A stretch of 64,000 nucleotides of DNA from assembly GCA_009841235.1 (NCBI GenBank), contig VXMH01000055.1:1-64000 (forward strand). Reading direction: 5' to 3'. Under the pieces are notes generated by a model. The model had not been told where the DNA came from, did no database searches, and saw nothing but the letters and a program-made list of their open reading frames with translations. Positions 53,225 through 61,071 of this stretch are shown here, piece by piece. Origin of the DNA: Caldilineaceae bacterium SB0661_bin_32. GTDB lineage: Bacteria > Chloroflexota > Anaerolineae > Caldilineales > Caldilineaceae. The position numbers were made by a program, and so were the translations under genes. How positions within the stretch are numbered: the first letter of the stretch is position 1; each line of letters opens with the position of its first letter.

Positions 53225-54271
53225 ATGACCTTGAGTCGGCAGGCGCCGCCGCACGCGGCGGCGAAAGATAATGGCGACGCGGACGACACCATCCTCGAAC
53301 TGCGAGCCCTGAAAACATACTTCTTTCTTGAACGGGGCGTTGTCAAGGCAGTCGACGGTGTAAATGTCTCCGTAGGACGCAGAAAAACCCTTGGTGTTGT
53401 CGGCGAGAGCGGGTGCGGAAAGAGCGTCACCTTTCGCTCGGTGATGCGGCTGATTCAGTCGCCGCCGGGCAGGATCGTAGACGGTGAGATCCTCCTTCAT
53501 CGCAAAGACGGCGACACTGTCGATATCGTCAAATTGGATCCCGGCAGCCGCCGGTTGCGCGACATTCGCGGCGCCGAAATCGCCATGATCTTTCAGGAGC
53601 CGATGACGTCGCTCAACCCCCTGCATCCGGTAGGAAAGCAGATCTCGGAGTCGGTCCTGCTGCATCAGAGCCTGACGCGCCGGGCCGCGTTGGAGCGCGC
53701 CGAAGAGATGCTGAACAGGGTCCACATCGCCGACCCCGGCCGCCGCATAGGTGAATACCCCCATCAGCTGAGTGGAGGCATGCGTCAGCGAGTCATGATC
53801 GCGCTGGCGCTGAGCTGCAATCCGTCGATCCTGATTGCGGATGAGCCGACGACTGCGCTGGACGTAACGGTCCAGGCACAGATCCTGGATCTGATGCGAG
53901 AATTGCAGGATGACTTCGATTCAGCGATCGTGCTCATCACGCATAACCTCGGCGTCGTTTCGCAGATGGCCGACCACGTGGCGGTCATGTACCTGGGGCG
54001 GGTTGTAGAGTACGCGCCGGTCTACGAAATCTTCCACAACCCCAGGCATCCCTATACGATCGGGCTTCTCAACTCGGTGCCGGTACTGGGAAGAAAGGAG
54101 GCGAATCGGCTGGTCCCGATCACGGGAATGGTGCCAAGCCCGATGGAGGAAATACGCGGTTGCGCGTTTGCTGAGCGATGTCCGGAGGCGATGGAGATCT
54201 GCTGGCAGCAGACGCCGGAATTCAATGAGCATGAGCCCGGGCATTTTGCTGCCTGCTGGCTGCACGACTGA
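53225..54271 (+). CDS. Dipeptide/oligopeptide ABC transporter ATPase, OppD/DppD-like
   Basis: The 348-residue ATPase energises peptide import. Walker A is GESGCGKS at residues 60-67, the signature is LSGGMRQRVMIALALSCNP, and Walker B is ILIADEPTTALDVTVQ. The C-terminal oligopeptide ABC extension contains NPRHPYTIGLLNSVP and a Cys cluster (CAFAERCPEAMEIC...CW). The ATG at 53225 is used; the frame to 53147 lacks similarity. It is the first gene of the transporter operon; the OppF partner is not seen. Confidence 0.92.
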   Translation: MTLSRQAPPHAAAKDNGDADDTILELRALKTYFFLERGVVKAVDGVNVSVGRRKTLGVVGESGCGKSVTFRSVMRLIQSPPGRIVDGEILLHRKDGDTVDIVKLDPGSRRLRDIRGAEIAMIFQEPMTSLNPLHPVGKQISESVLLHQSLTRRAALERAEEMLNRVHIADPGRRIGEYPHQLSGGMRQRVMIALALSCNPSILIADEPTTALDVTVQAQILDLMRELQDDFDSAIVLITHNLGVVSQMADHVAVMYLGRVVEYAPVYEIFHNPRHPYTIGLLNSVPVLGRKEANRLVPITGMVPSPMEEIRGCAFAERCPEAMEICWQQTPEFNEHEPGHFAACWLHD

Positions 54272-54426
54272 CTTGGAGTCCCTTCTGGCTTTTCCAGGGT
54301 GTATGGCGCCGCAGAAAACAACGATTCCGAAGGCGCCAGTCTGGAACTGCCATCCGGTTGCCATGTCGCGTCGCTGCTGGCGCGAACTGGCCATTTTCTA
54401 TAAACACACCTTAAGGAGGCAAGTGA
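54272..54426 (+). other. Intercistronic gap with strong Shine-Dalgarno
   Basis: TAAGGAGG at 54412-54419, seven bases before the binding-protein start at 54427, is a perfect anti-Shine-Dalgarno match and suggests high expression. No gene or hairpin is obvious in the gap. Confidence 0.6.
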
Positions 54427-56607
54427 ATGTCTGGAAGTCGAAAGAGGATGATCTTCTTCATGCTTTCGCTCTTGCTCGTCACGGCAATGCTCGTCAACGC
54501 CTGTGGCGGTGGAGACAGCGAACCGGCAGCCGCTGAGGCGCCGGCGGAAGAAGAAGCCGCGCCGGCCGCTGCTGAGGCTGAAGCGGAAGAAGAAGACACG
54601 GAAGAGGCCATGGCGGAGGTTGACCTTTCTCCGTCCGAGTATCCTGAGCCGCAGCTGATCGTCGGCAGCCGTGAAGTGCAGAAGCTGCCATTGGACCAGA
54701 TCCTGACCTACAAAGCTCTGGATTCCTACAACGAACCTGAATGGGTGAGCGAGCTTGTGGCCGCAGGCGCACTTCCTCCGGTCGAAGAGCGCCTGCCGGT
54801 TGAGCCGCGCGTGATTCTTGAGAGCGGCATGGCCGACGGGATCGGCGTCTACGGCGGTGTCTGGCGCGACTTCTCCGCCTGCCCGACCGAGGGCTACAAC
54901 CGCGGCGCAGGACAGAGCGCCGGCTGGTTCGGTATTGAGGCCGCGGCCTTCGCGTCGCTGCTCAAATCCGGCCCCATCTATCGCCGCTCCGATTCGCTCG
55001 AACCGTTGCCCTACCTGGCCAAGAGCTGGGAATGGAGTGAAGACGGTTATGAGCTGACCATGAATATAATCGAAGGCGCCAAGTGGTCGGACGGACATCC
55101 ATTCACCACGGCAGACGTACAGTTCACTTGGGAAGACATGATTGTCGACCCCAATGTGCAGTCTCCCAAGGGCGCGTCCGCCTGGATCTTCGAGGACCAG
55201 ATGACGGAGCTCGTAGTGATTGACGACTACTCCTTCAAGTTCGTCTTTCCTGTCGCCTTCCCAGTTCAGTCCCTCTTCCAGATGGACGAAGGTGACTTCC
55301 ACATCTCGCCGGCCCATATCCTCAAGCCGATCCACCCGAAGTACAACAGCGATATGGACTACGTCGACTTTGAAGCTTCGATGCCCCCGGACAAGACACC
55401 GGTCGTCCTGGGCGAGTTTGTACCGGTTGAGTACATCACCGACGAGTTGATGATTCTGCGCCGCAACCCCTACTACTGGGGTGTCGACGAAGCAGGCAAC
55501 CAGCTTCCCTATCTGGATGAGGTTGTCTTTGAAAAAGGGCCGTCTGGCGTTGGGCGAACGCTCAGTACGCTCGCCGGCTCGGCTGACCACTCCAACCTGG
55601 AGAATCCCAGCACCTTCATCGAGACGCTGAAGCGAGCTGAAGAAGATGACGCCCACTTCTATGTCGAATGGGGTCCGGAGACTCTGGGATTCAGCATCAA
55701 GCTGAACCTCTCGACCACCCTTGGCGTGAAGGATGACCGCGACGCGGCCGTGCGCGAACTGTTCCGCGACGTTCGCTTCCGCAAGGCCCTGAGTTTCGCC
55801 CTGGATCGCGAAGGCATTTCGCAATCGATCCTGCGCGGGCCATTCCTGCGAGGTTGGGCGGGCGGTCTGTTCCCCGGCTCTTCCTACTTCGATCGCAGTA
55901 CTGTAGCCTATTACAACCACAACCCTGAAGCTGCAGCCGCGCTGCTGGCCGACCTGGGCTTTGAGGACACCGACGGCGACGGCACTCTGAACTGGCCGGC
56001 CGACCGCCTTGCCAGCGGAGAGAACCTGGTGCTGGCGCTGGTCACCAGTGAAGATGCCGAAGAGACGCAGACCGTGGGTGATGCCGCCGTAACGCTGCTC
56101 GGCGACCTGGGCGTGCAGATAAACGTCCGCCCGCTGAACAGTGCGGCCCGTCGCGAGATGAACGAGGCTGGTGAGTGGGAGCTGAGAGTCGACCGCGACA
56201 GCCAGACCTTCGCCGTTCCCTTCACTCGCTGCCGCGAGTTGGCGCCGATCGAGCGAGAGTTCAGCTTCCACCGGGAAGGCTCCGAACCGCGTGAGCTTCT
56301 GGACTTCGAGCAGGAGCTGGTCGACATCGCGCTCGCTTTCTGCGTGGAGCCCAATACCGATGTGCGTAAGGATCTGATGGCCGAATACAACCGCATCTCG
56401 ACAGAGAACGTGCACTTTGTGGGCGTATTTGTCGGTCGTTACGGACTGGCCGCGGCCAAGCGCTTCAAGAACGTTCCTGCTGGCATGCCCGTGTTCATGT
56501 ACAACTGGACCTGGGAAAATGTCATGCCCGAGCAGGTCTGGGTTGACCCCGAGGAGCAGATCGAACAGCTTCGCCCGGGCGTGATTCCGACCTACGAGAG
56601 CGAATAG
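54427..56607 (+). CDS. Peptide ABC transporter substrate-binding lipoprotein (SBP family 5)
   Basis: The 726-residue protein is the extracytoplasmic receptor of the importer. It has a signal peptide with lipobox MLVNAC (Cys26), a Glu/Ala-rich linker (residues 27-60) and an SBP_5 domain including PYLAKSWEWSEDGYELTMNI, AKWSDGHPFTTADVQFTWED and FRDVRFRKALSFALDREGIS. The length is somewhat above OppA (about 540), due to the linker and inserts. Around residue 511 is GFEDTDGDGTLNWP, a calcium-like Asp-rich segment that recurs in the downstream toxin gene. A 15-bp hairpin follows the gene. Confidence 0.92.
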   Translation: MSGSRKRMIFFMLSLLLVTAMLVNACGGGDSEPAAAEAPAEEEAAPAAAEAEAEEEDTEEAMAEVDLSPSEYPEPQLIVGSREVQKLPLDQILTYKALDSYNEPEWVSELVAAGALPPVEERLPVEPRVILESGMADGIGVYGGVWRDFSACPTEGYNRGAGQSAGWFGIEAAAFASLLKSGPIYRRSDSLEPLPYLAKSWEWSEDGYELTMNIIEGAKWSDGHPFTTADVQFTWEDMIVDPNVQSPKGASAWIFEDQMTELVVIDDYSFKFVFPVAFPVQSLFQMDEGDFHISPAHILKPIHPKYNSDMDYVDFEASMPPDKTPVVLGEFVPVEYITDELMILRRNPYYWGVDEAGNQLPYLDEVVFEKGPSGVGRTLSTLAGSADHSNLENPSTFIETLKRAEEDDAHFYVEWGPETLGFSIKLNLSTTLGVKDDRDAAVRELFRDVRFRKALSFALDREGISQSILRGPFLRGWAGGLFPGSSYFDRSTVAYYNHNPEAAAALLADLGFEDTDGDGTLNWPADRLASGENLVLALVTSEDAEETQTVGDAAVTLLGDLGVQINVRPLNSAARREMNEAGEWELRVDRDSQTFAVPFTRCRELAPIEREFSFHREGSEPRELLDFEQELVDIALAFCVEPNTDVRKDLMAEYNRISTENVHFVGVFVGRYGLAAAKRFKNVPAGMPVFMYNWTWENVMPEQVWVDPEEQIEQLRPGVIPTYESE

Positions 56608-56630
56608 CTCTTTTAGTAGAGAATAGAGAG

Positions 56631-56665
56631 GAGAGAGGAGTGAGAGGATTTCTCGCTCCTTTCTC
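56631..56665 (+). terminator. 15-bp intercistronic hairpin after the binding-protein gene
   Basis: GAGAGAGGAGTGAGA (56631-56645) pairs with TCTCGCTCCTTTCTC (56651-56665) over 15 positions, with two G-T pairs, around a five-base loop. No T-run follows, so it may stabilise the upstream message or reduce read-through into the permease gene. Confidence 0.55.
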
Positions 56666-56714
56666 TTCACTCCTTCAGCGCAAACTATCCTGAGACTTTC
56701 TTCATTCTCATCAA

Positions 56715-57743
56715 ATGATCGGTTTCATTGTTCGTCGTTTTTCCGTCTCGGTTGCCGTAGTTCTGGGCATTGCACTGGTCAGCTTTATCGTGATCCAGTT
56801 GCCGCCGGGCGACTATGCTGACGGCTATGAGTCGTTCCTGATCGAGCAGGGCGGCGCAACCGAAGCGGAGGCCGAAAGGCAGGCAAACCTGTTCCGCAAG
56901 CGTTATGGACTGGACAGGCCGCTCCCGGTCCAGTTCTATGTCTGGATTCGGGACATGGTGACGAAGGGGAGTTTCGGCTTCTCTTTCGCCTACAAACGTG
57001 ACGTTGGCGAGCTCATCGCCGAGAGATTGCCGCGCACCTTGTTGTTGGCGGTGCTGGCCCATCTGACGTCAACTGCGGTCGGTATCGTTGCCGGTATATT
57101 TGTCGCCCCTAGGCAATACTCGATTGCGGACAATGTGGCGGCCTTTCTTGCATTTATCCTGTCCGCGCTGCCCCGGTTTTGGATCGCGCTTGCAATCATG
57201 TTTTTTCTTGTCTTCACGTTGGAACAGGAGCATGTGACCGCTTTCCACTCGCCGCAGTATGTGGTGGTGCCGTGGGCATTTGGCAGCGTTGCCGAGGCGC
57301 GCGAGAGCTGGGCCAAGTTGATCGACCTGCTCCAGCACATCTGGCCGGTCGTGGTCATTGCCGGGCTTGGCGGCGTGGCCCGCAACATGCGCGTCATGCG
57401 CGGCAACATGCTGGACGAGCTGAACGCGCAGTACGTCACGACGGCCCGCTCCAAAGGGCTCACCGACGGTCAGGTTATGCGCCGGCATGCCGTCCCGAAC
57501 GCGCTGCATCCAATCATCATGTACCAGGGGACGGTGCTCCCCTATATGTTGCAGGGCGAGCTGCAGGCGTCGATCGTACTCGGCCTGCCTACGATCGGCA
57601 CACTGCTGCTGACCTCCCTGCGCAACGAAGACATTTACATCGCCGCGAGTTGTCTGTTGATCTACGGCGTTCTCCTGGTGGCGGGCAATCTGATTGCCGA
57701 TATATCGCTGGCGGTACTGGACCCGCGTGTGCGGTTCTCTTAG
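56715..57743 (+). CDS. Dipeptide/oligopeptide ABC transporter permease, DppB/OppB-like
   Basis: The 342-residue permease has the OppB N-terminal FIVRRFSVSVAVVLGIALVSF motif, RKRYGLDRPLPVQFYVWI, and the EAA-loop segment VTTARSKGLTDGQVMRRHAVPNAL in the cytoplasmic loop. Six membrane helices are predicted. It pairs with the DppC-like permease at 61072, but a toxin-immunity cassette separates the two genes. Its stop at 57743 is followed by the cassette 75 bases later. Confidence 0.92.
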   Translation: MIGFIVRRFSVSVAVVLGIALVSFIVIQLPPGDYADGYESFLIEQGGATEAEAERQANLFRKRYGLDRPLPVQFYVWIRDMVTKGSFGFSFAYKRDVGELIAERLPRTLLLAVLAHLTSTAVGIVAGIFVAPRQYSIADNVAAFLAFILSALPRFWIALAIMFFLVFTLEQEHVTAFHSPQYVVVPWAFGSVAEARESWAKLIDLLQHIWPVVVIAGLGGVARNMRVMRGNMLDELNAQYVTTARSKGLTDGQVMRRHAVPNALHPIIMYQGTVLPYMLQGELQASIVLGLPTIGTLLLTSLRNEDIYIAASCLLIYGVLLVAGNLIADISLAVLDPRVRFS

Positions 57744-57818
57744 ATTGTATTGAAATGCTTATTGTGTTCACTTGGGACCCTAGAGAACAACCACTCTAAA
57801 CCGAGAAAGCGCCTGATA

Positions 57819-58976
57819 ATGAAGAGGTCGTCAATTCTTGGGAAAAGAAAACTCGCAATAGTTCTTGCTGTTTTCATCGTGATGTCCCTGATCTTTAACT
57901 CAGGTATTGTCGTAGCTGCCTCGAAATACGATGACGGTGAGGAGCCGGAAGAGTGCCCAGCTTCTCTGGTGAGGCTTGGCGAAGATCTCTGGGCTCATGT
58001 GCCGGAGTTACCCAGTCTGGATTGGGATTTTAGCCTCGCCGACAAAGCCAACCTGCTCTGGAGATCTTTCCTCCTCCTACTCGACTCCATCCTTCCCGGA
58101 ATCTCAAGGGTTTTTCCGAAACTACCCGATTTTGAATGGCTACTTGCCTGGCTGCCGGCGAACTGGTTTGAGAGTGATAGCTTGACTACAGTGCCGGTCA
58201 TAAGCCAGGCATCAGGCGTAGTTCTTGGTCTTGTACCGGTTGTTGGGCCGATGCTTGATGGAACAGCAATTGTGACGGCCAAGGACCAAATAACAGGAGA
58301 GTGCATTTCGCGGATGGGTCAAGGAGTTCTCCTCGCAAGTGCTGGGGCGACAATGGTATTCCCCGCTCTGCTTGCAGTAAAGGGAGGGCTGAAAGTAGGA
58401 AAGCCACTAGCAAAAGTTCTTCCAGATATTCCACTGGCTAGCGCTTCAAGTGACTTACTTAGAGTAGTGGAAGACTTCAGAGGTCGGATAGGGTGGAAAG
58501 TTCCTAGACTTACAAAGGTTAACAGTGTTGCTAAGGCTTACCGCGGGATGCGTAGGGTCGTGGGCAATGGTGCAACTTCGCCCGGCGAATTGGCCGAGAA
58601 GATGGGTCTTCAAGGCTTTACGGATAGCAACTACCGCGAGGGTTTGTTACGTCTGACAGGTCGTACCAGTGAGGAAGTTCAGGGACTCGAAGCGCATCAC
58701 CTATTTCCCCAGAAATTCGAACAAAAGTTCCGCAGCGCAGGAGTAGAGACCATTCATGATCCAAGGCTTCTTGTTTGGGTAGACGAGGTAGAACACAAGA
58801 GTTGGAGCAATGCTTACAATGAGGCGTGGCAAACTTTCTTTAATGAACACCCCAATGCAACAGTTGAGGAGATACTCGAAGAAGGGAAGATGCTCGCAGA
58901 TGAGTTCGGTTACCAAGTGCTTTACCAGACTCCAGGAAATCGGCTGACCGAGTGGTTTCGCTTGTTATTGCGGTAA
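57819..58976 (+). CDS. Secreted polymorphic toxin-like protein with C-terminal HNH/SitA-type domain (toxin 1)
   Basis: The 385-residue product has a Sec signal peptide (KRKLAIVLAVFIVMSLIFNS, about residues 8-30) without a lipobox. A conserved ECPASL segment follows. Residues about 132-163 (GLVPVVGPMLDGTAIVTAKD, then QITGECIS) match pretoxin PT-TG-type linkers of polymorphic toxins. The C-terminal part (from about 255) has LEAHHLFPQKFE with His293-His294, IHDPRLLVWVDEVEH and YNEAW, as in SitA/DUF2380-like and HNH-type toxin domains. Chosen start is ATG 57819; upstream TTG 57750 is not needed. It is a paralogue of the next gene. The cargo reading is inferred from motifs. Confidence 0.6.
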   Translation: MKRSSILGKRKLAIVLAVFIVMSLIFNSGIVVAASKYDDGEEPEECPASLVRLGEDLWAHVPELPSLDWDFSLADKANLLWRSFLLLLDSILPGISRVFPKLPDFEWLLAWLPANWFESDSLTTVPVISQASGVVLGLVPVVGPMLDGTAIVTAKDQITGECISRMGQGVLLASAGATMVFPALLAVKGGLKVGKPLAKVLPDIPLASASSDLLRVVEDFRGRIGWKVPRLTKVNSVAKAYRGMRRVVGNGATSPGELAEKMGLQGFTDSNYREGLLRLTGRTSEEVQGLEAHHLFPQKFEQKFRSAGVETIHDPRLLVWVDEVEHKSWSNAYNEAWQTFFNEHPNATVEEILEEGKMLADEFGYQVLYQTPGNRLTEWFRLLLR

Positions 58977-59027
58977 GAAATTCGACCACTTGAATCTGTG
59001 TATGCCTTTTTGAACAAATACTGCGCT

Positions 59028-60395
59028 ATGAACTCCCTACTGTGCCTTAAGAAGACTTCTCTCTCGTTGACGTTGACCCTGACGCTAGCTCTTTCCTTAC
59101 TTGTCAACTCAGGTGTCGTCGCTGCCGCGCCCATCTCGCAAGATGGGGAGATAGTCAGTGAGTGCCCCGAATCCTTGTTACTAAAGGGAAGAGATGTCCT
59201 GGAACAGTCGCCTAGTGTAGCGGCCTCGTTCCTTGAAAGAGACGCGCCTGAGAAAGAAACGAATCAGCAGTTTTGGGAATCGCTCGATCTTCCAGGTGGG
59301 CCGTTAGAGTGGCTTTTTCCAGGATTGGGTCCCCTGAAGAGGCTCGTTTCAAAGAACGAGTCAGGCGTGATAGACCGTTTGAGGGGATTAGGTGAATCTG
59401 TAGACATTCTCTCCGACAGCGGGTCGGACAATTGGGCCGACGAATGGACGGAAAAAGCGGAAGCGTTACTAAAGTCGCACGGTTTCAAGGATACAGATGA
59501 CGACGGCCAGTTGAATTGGCCGGATGACAGCCCTCTGGTTGGCGGTCAGAATTTCGACATAGTTGTGATAGCAACGAAGTCTTCGGGCGTTGTCATTGGT
59601 TTCGTCCCAGTTGCTGGAGATGCAGTAGATGTAATCGCCATCGTTATAGCAAAGGACCCAATAACTGGTGAGTGCCTTTCCAAGACAGATCAACTCCTTT
59701 TCGCACTCAGTTTATTGCTTGTAATTCCTATTTCTGCAGGCACTCTGAAGTTAATTGGCAGGCAGATTGGCAAGTCTGAAGTAGATTTGCCCAAAGTAGA
59801 TTTGCCCAAAGTATGGGGAGCCATTCAGGGCACTCCGGATGAACTGGACTTCGAAACTCATGCTTGGGTTAGTAGGCTAGACAATAGTATCTCTTGGACG
59901 TTTAGAAATGTCAAGAGCCTCAGGAAATTCAATCGGGTCGCCCCAGAATTTAGAAAGTATCGCGTTGTCTTGGGAAGCGGAGCAACCTCATCTTCCAAAT
60001 TGGCTACCGAGCTCGGCTACAGGTCAACGAGGTTTTCAAAATCAAATTATCGCGATTCGTTGATAGCATTCACGGGCAGAAATAAAGATGAAGTCACAGG
60101 GCTTGAAGCGCACCATATTTTGCCGCAAGATTTGGAGAGTAAATTCTTAGAAAGCGGCTTTGAGACAATTCACGACCCGCGACTGCTTGTGTGGGTGGAC
60201 CCCGCAGAACATCATGGTTGGAGTAAGAGCTATAACAAGGCGTGGGAGACGTTTTTCGAAGAGAATCCAAGACCGACCCAATTGGAAATTCTGGAAGAGG
60301 CGCAGGCATTGGCGAAGGACTTTGGATATGACGTGCTCTTTAAGACTTCCAGCTGGAACCCCTTTTGGCAGGTTCGCTGGCCGTTTGGTTCCTAA
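59028..60395 (+). CDS. Secreted polymorphic toxin-like protein with C-terminal HNH/SitA-type domain (toxin 2)
   Basis: The 455-residue product shares the layout of toxin 1: signal peptide (TSLSLTLTLTLALSLLVNSG), ECPESL segment, pretoxin segment (about residues 185-218; GFVPVAGDAVDVIAIVIAKD, then PITGECLS) and the C-terminal LEAHHILPQ (His362-His363), IHDPRLLVWVDPAEHH and YNKAW. It is longer by about 70 residues. Residues 162-177 (GFKDTDDDGQLNWPDD) have an EF-hand-like Asp-rich motif similar to the operon's binding protein. It also has a perfect tandem repeat VDLPK-VDLPK. The ATG at 59028 is preferred to GTG 58998. It lies 51 bases after toxin 1 and 16 bases before the immunity-like gene. Confidence 0.6.
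   Translation: MNSLLCLKKTSLSLTLTLTLALSLLVNSGVVAAAPISQDGEIVSECPESLLLKGRDVLEQSPSVAASFLERDAPEKETNQQFWESLDLPGGPLEWLFPGLGPLKRLVSKNESGVIDRLRGLGESVDILSDSGSDNWADEWTEKAEALLKSHGFKDTDDDGQLNWPDDSPLVGGQNFDIVVIATKSSGVVIGFVPVAGDAVDVIAIVIAKDPITGECLSKTDQLLFALSLLLVIPISAGTLKLIGRQIGKSEVDLPKVDLPKVWGAIQGTPDELDFETHAWVSRLDNSISWTFRNVKSLRKFNRVAPEFRKYRVVLGSGATSSSKLATELGYRSTRFSKSNYRDSLIAFTGRNKDEVTGLEAHHILPQDLESKFLESGFETIHDPRLLVWVDPAEHHGWSKSYNKAWETFFEENPRPTQLEILEEAQALAKDFGYDVLFKTSSWNPFWQVRWPFGS
59781..59810 (+). repeat. 15-bp tandem duplication in toxin 2
   Basis: GTAGATTTGCCCAAA occurs twice in perfect tandem (59781-59795 and 59796-59810), encoding VDLPK twice in frame. It sits between the pretoxin segment and the C-terminal toxin domain. 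Confidence 0.9.
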
Positions 60396-60411
60396 TTGAG
60401 TGGACAGATCG

Positions 60412-61032
60412 ATGTCTTTATCGAAAAAACTTGACTACAGCACACTCTTCGAACTGTCCGATCCAATGGCAATAGAGCCATTTCGATTGAGAAGTCGACT
60501 TCCTAGCGATTCTAGCCAAGGTGGGTTGGATTTGGACAGGTTGTCACAGGGAGCCATTCAAGTGAGTGATCCAATTCAATTTGATGTCGCTCAAGGATCA
60601 GGGATTTGTGACTTTTTGTGGACTCAGCTAGTAACACCTGTTTGCATATCTAAACGTGTAGTTCGACTTCTACAGAAGAGTGATGTGAGCGGTTGGTCAA
60701 CTTATCCTGTTGAGGTCATAGACGATAAGGGCAGATTGCTGGCCGACTACCATGGGCTTGTTGTTTCGGGTGCAATCTGTCTTGCTGATTACACACGTAG
60801 CAATGTCGTCACGAAACCTCCTCCTGCGCCGCGCGGTCGGAGCTATGACGTCTACAGGGGACTATATTTCGACGCAGATGAATGGGATGGTAGTGATATG
60901 TTCTGGGTGGGAAGAGTCCGAGTTGTAGTGGAAAAAGTAAAGAAAATTTTCGAGCAAAACGATGTCAAGAACGTGTGCTTTACCCGACTTTCTGAGCGTG
61001 AAATCCGAGTCAGGCATGTACAGGGCAACTGA
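60412..61032 (+). CDS. Immunity protein-like, Imm11/DUF1629-type
   Basis: The 206-residue cytoplasmic product has no signal peptide. The middle part (about residues 60-115) reads DFLWTQLVTPVCISKRVVRLLQ, SDVSGWSTYPVEVIDDKG and LLADYHGLVVSGAI, which resembles the DFVWxxxxxLLVSxRVxxLL and WxxxPVxV pattern of the Imm11/DUF1629 immunity family. It begins 16 bases after toxin 2, the usual position for a cognate immunity gene. GTG at 60400 is an alternative start. Whether it protects against toxin 1, toxin 2 or both cannot be told. Confidence 0.55.
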   Translation: MSLSKKLDYSTLFELSDPMAIEPFRLRSRLPSDSSQGGLDLDRLSQGAIQVSDPIQFDVAQGSGICDFLWTQLVTPVCISKRVVRLLQKSDVSGWSTYPVEVIDDKGRLLADYHGLVVSGAICLADYTRSNVVTKPPPAPRGRSYDVYRGLYFDADEWDGSDMFWVGRVRVVVEKVKKIFEQNDVKNVCFTRLSEREIRVRHVQGN

Positions 61033-61071
61033 AATCGCAGAACAGGATAAGTAAGTGCTGAACTGAGAGAT

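Noticed and set aside
54052-56670. 872-residue open frame on the minus strand opposite the peptide-binding protein gene
   Set aside because: It lies fully over a well-supported SBP_5 gene. Its sequence has no recognisable motif and its length reflects GC-rich codon structure of the opposite strand.
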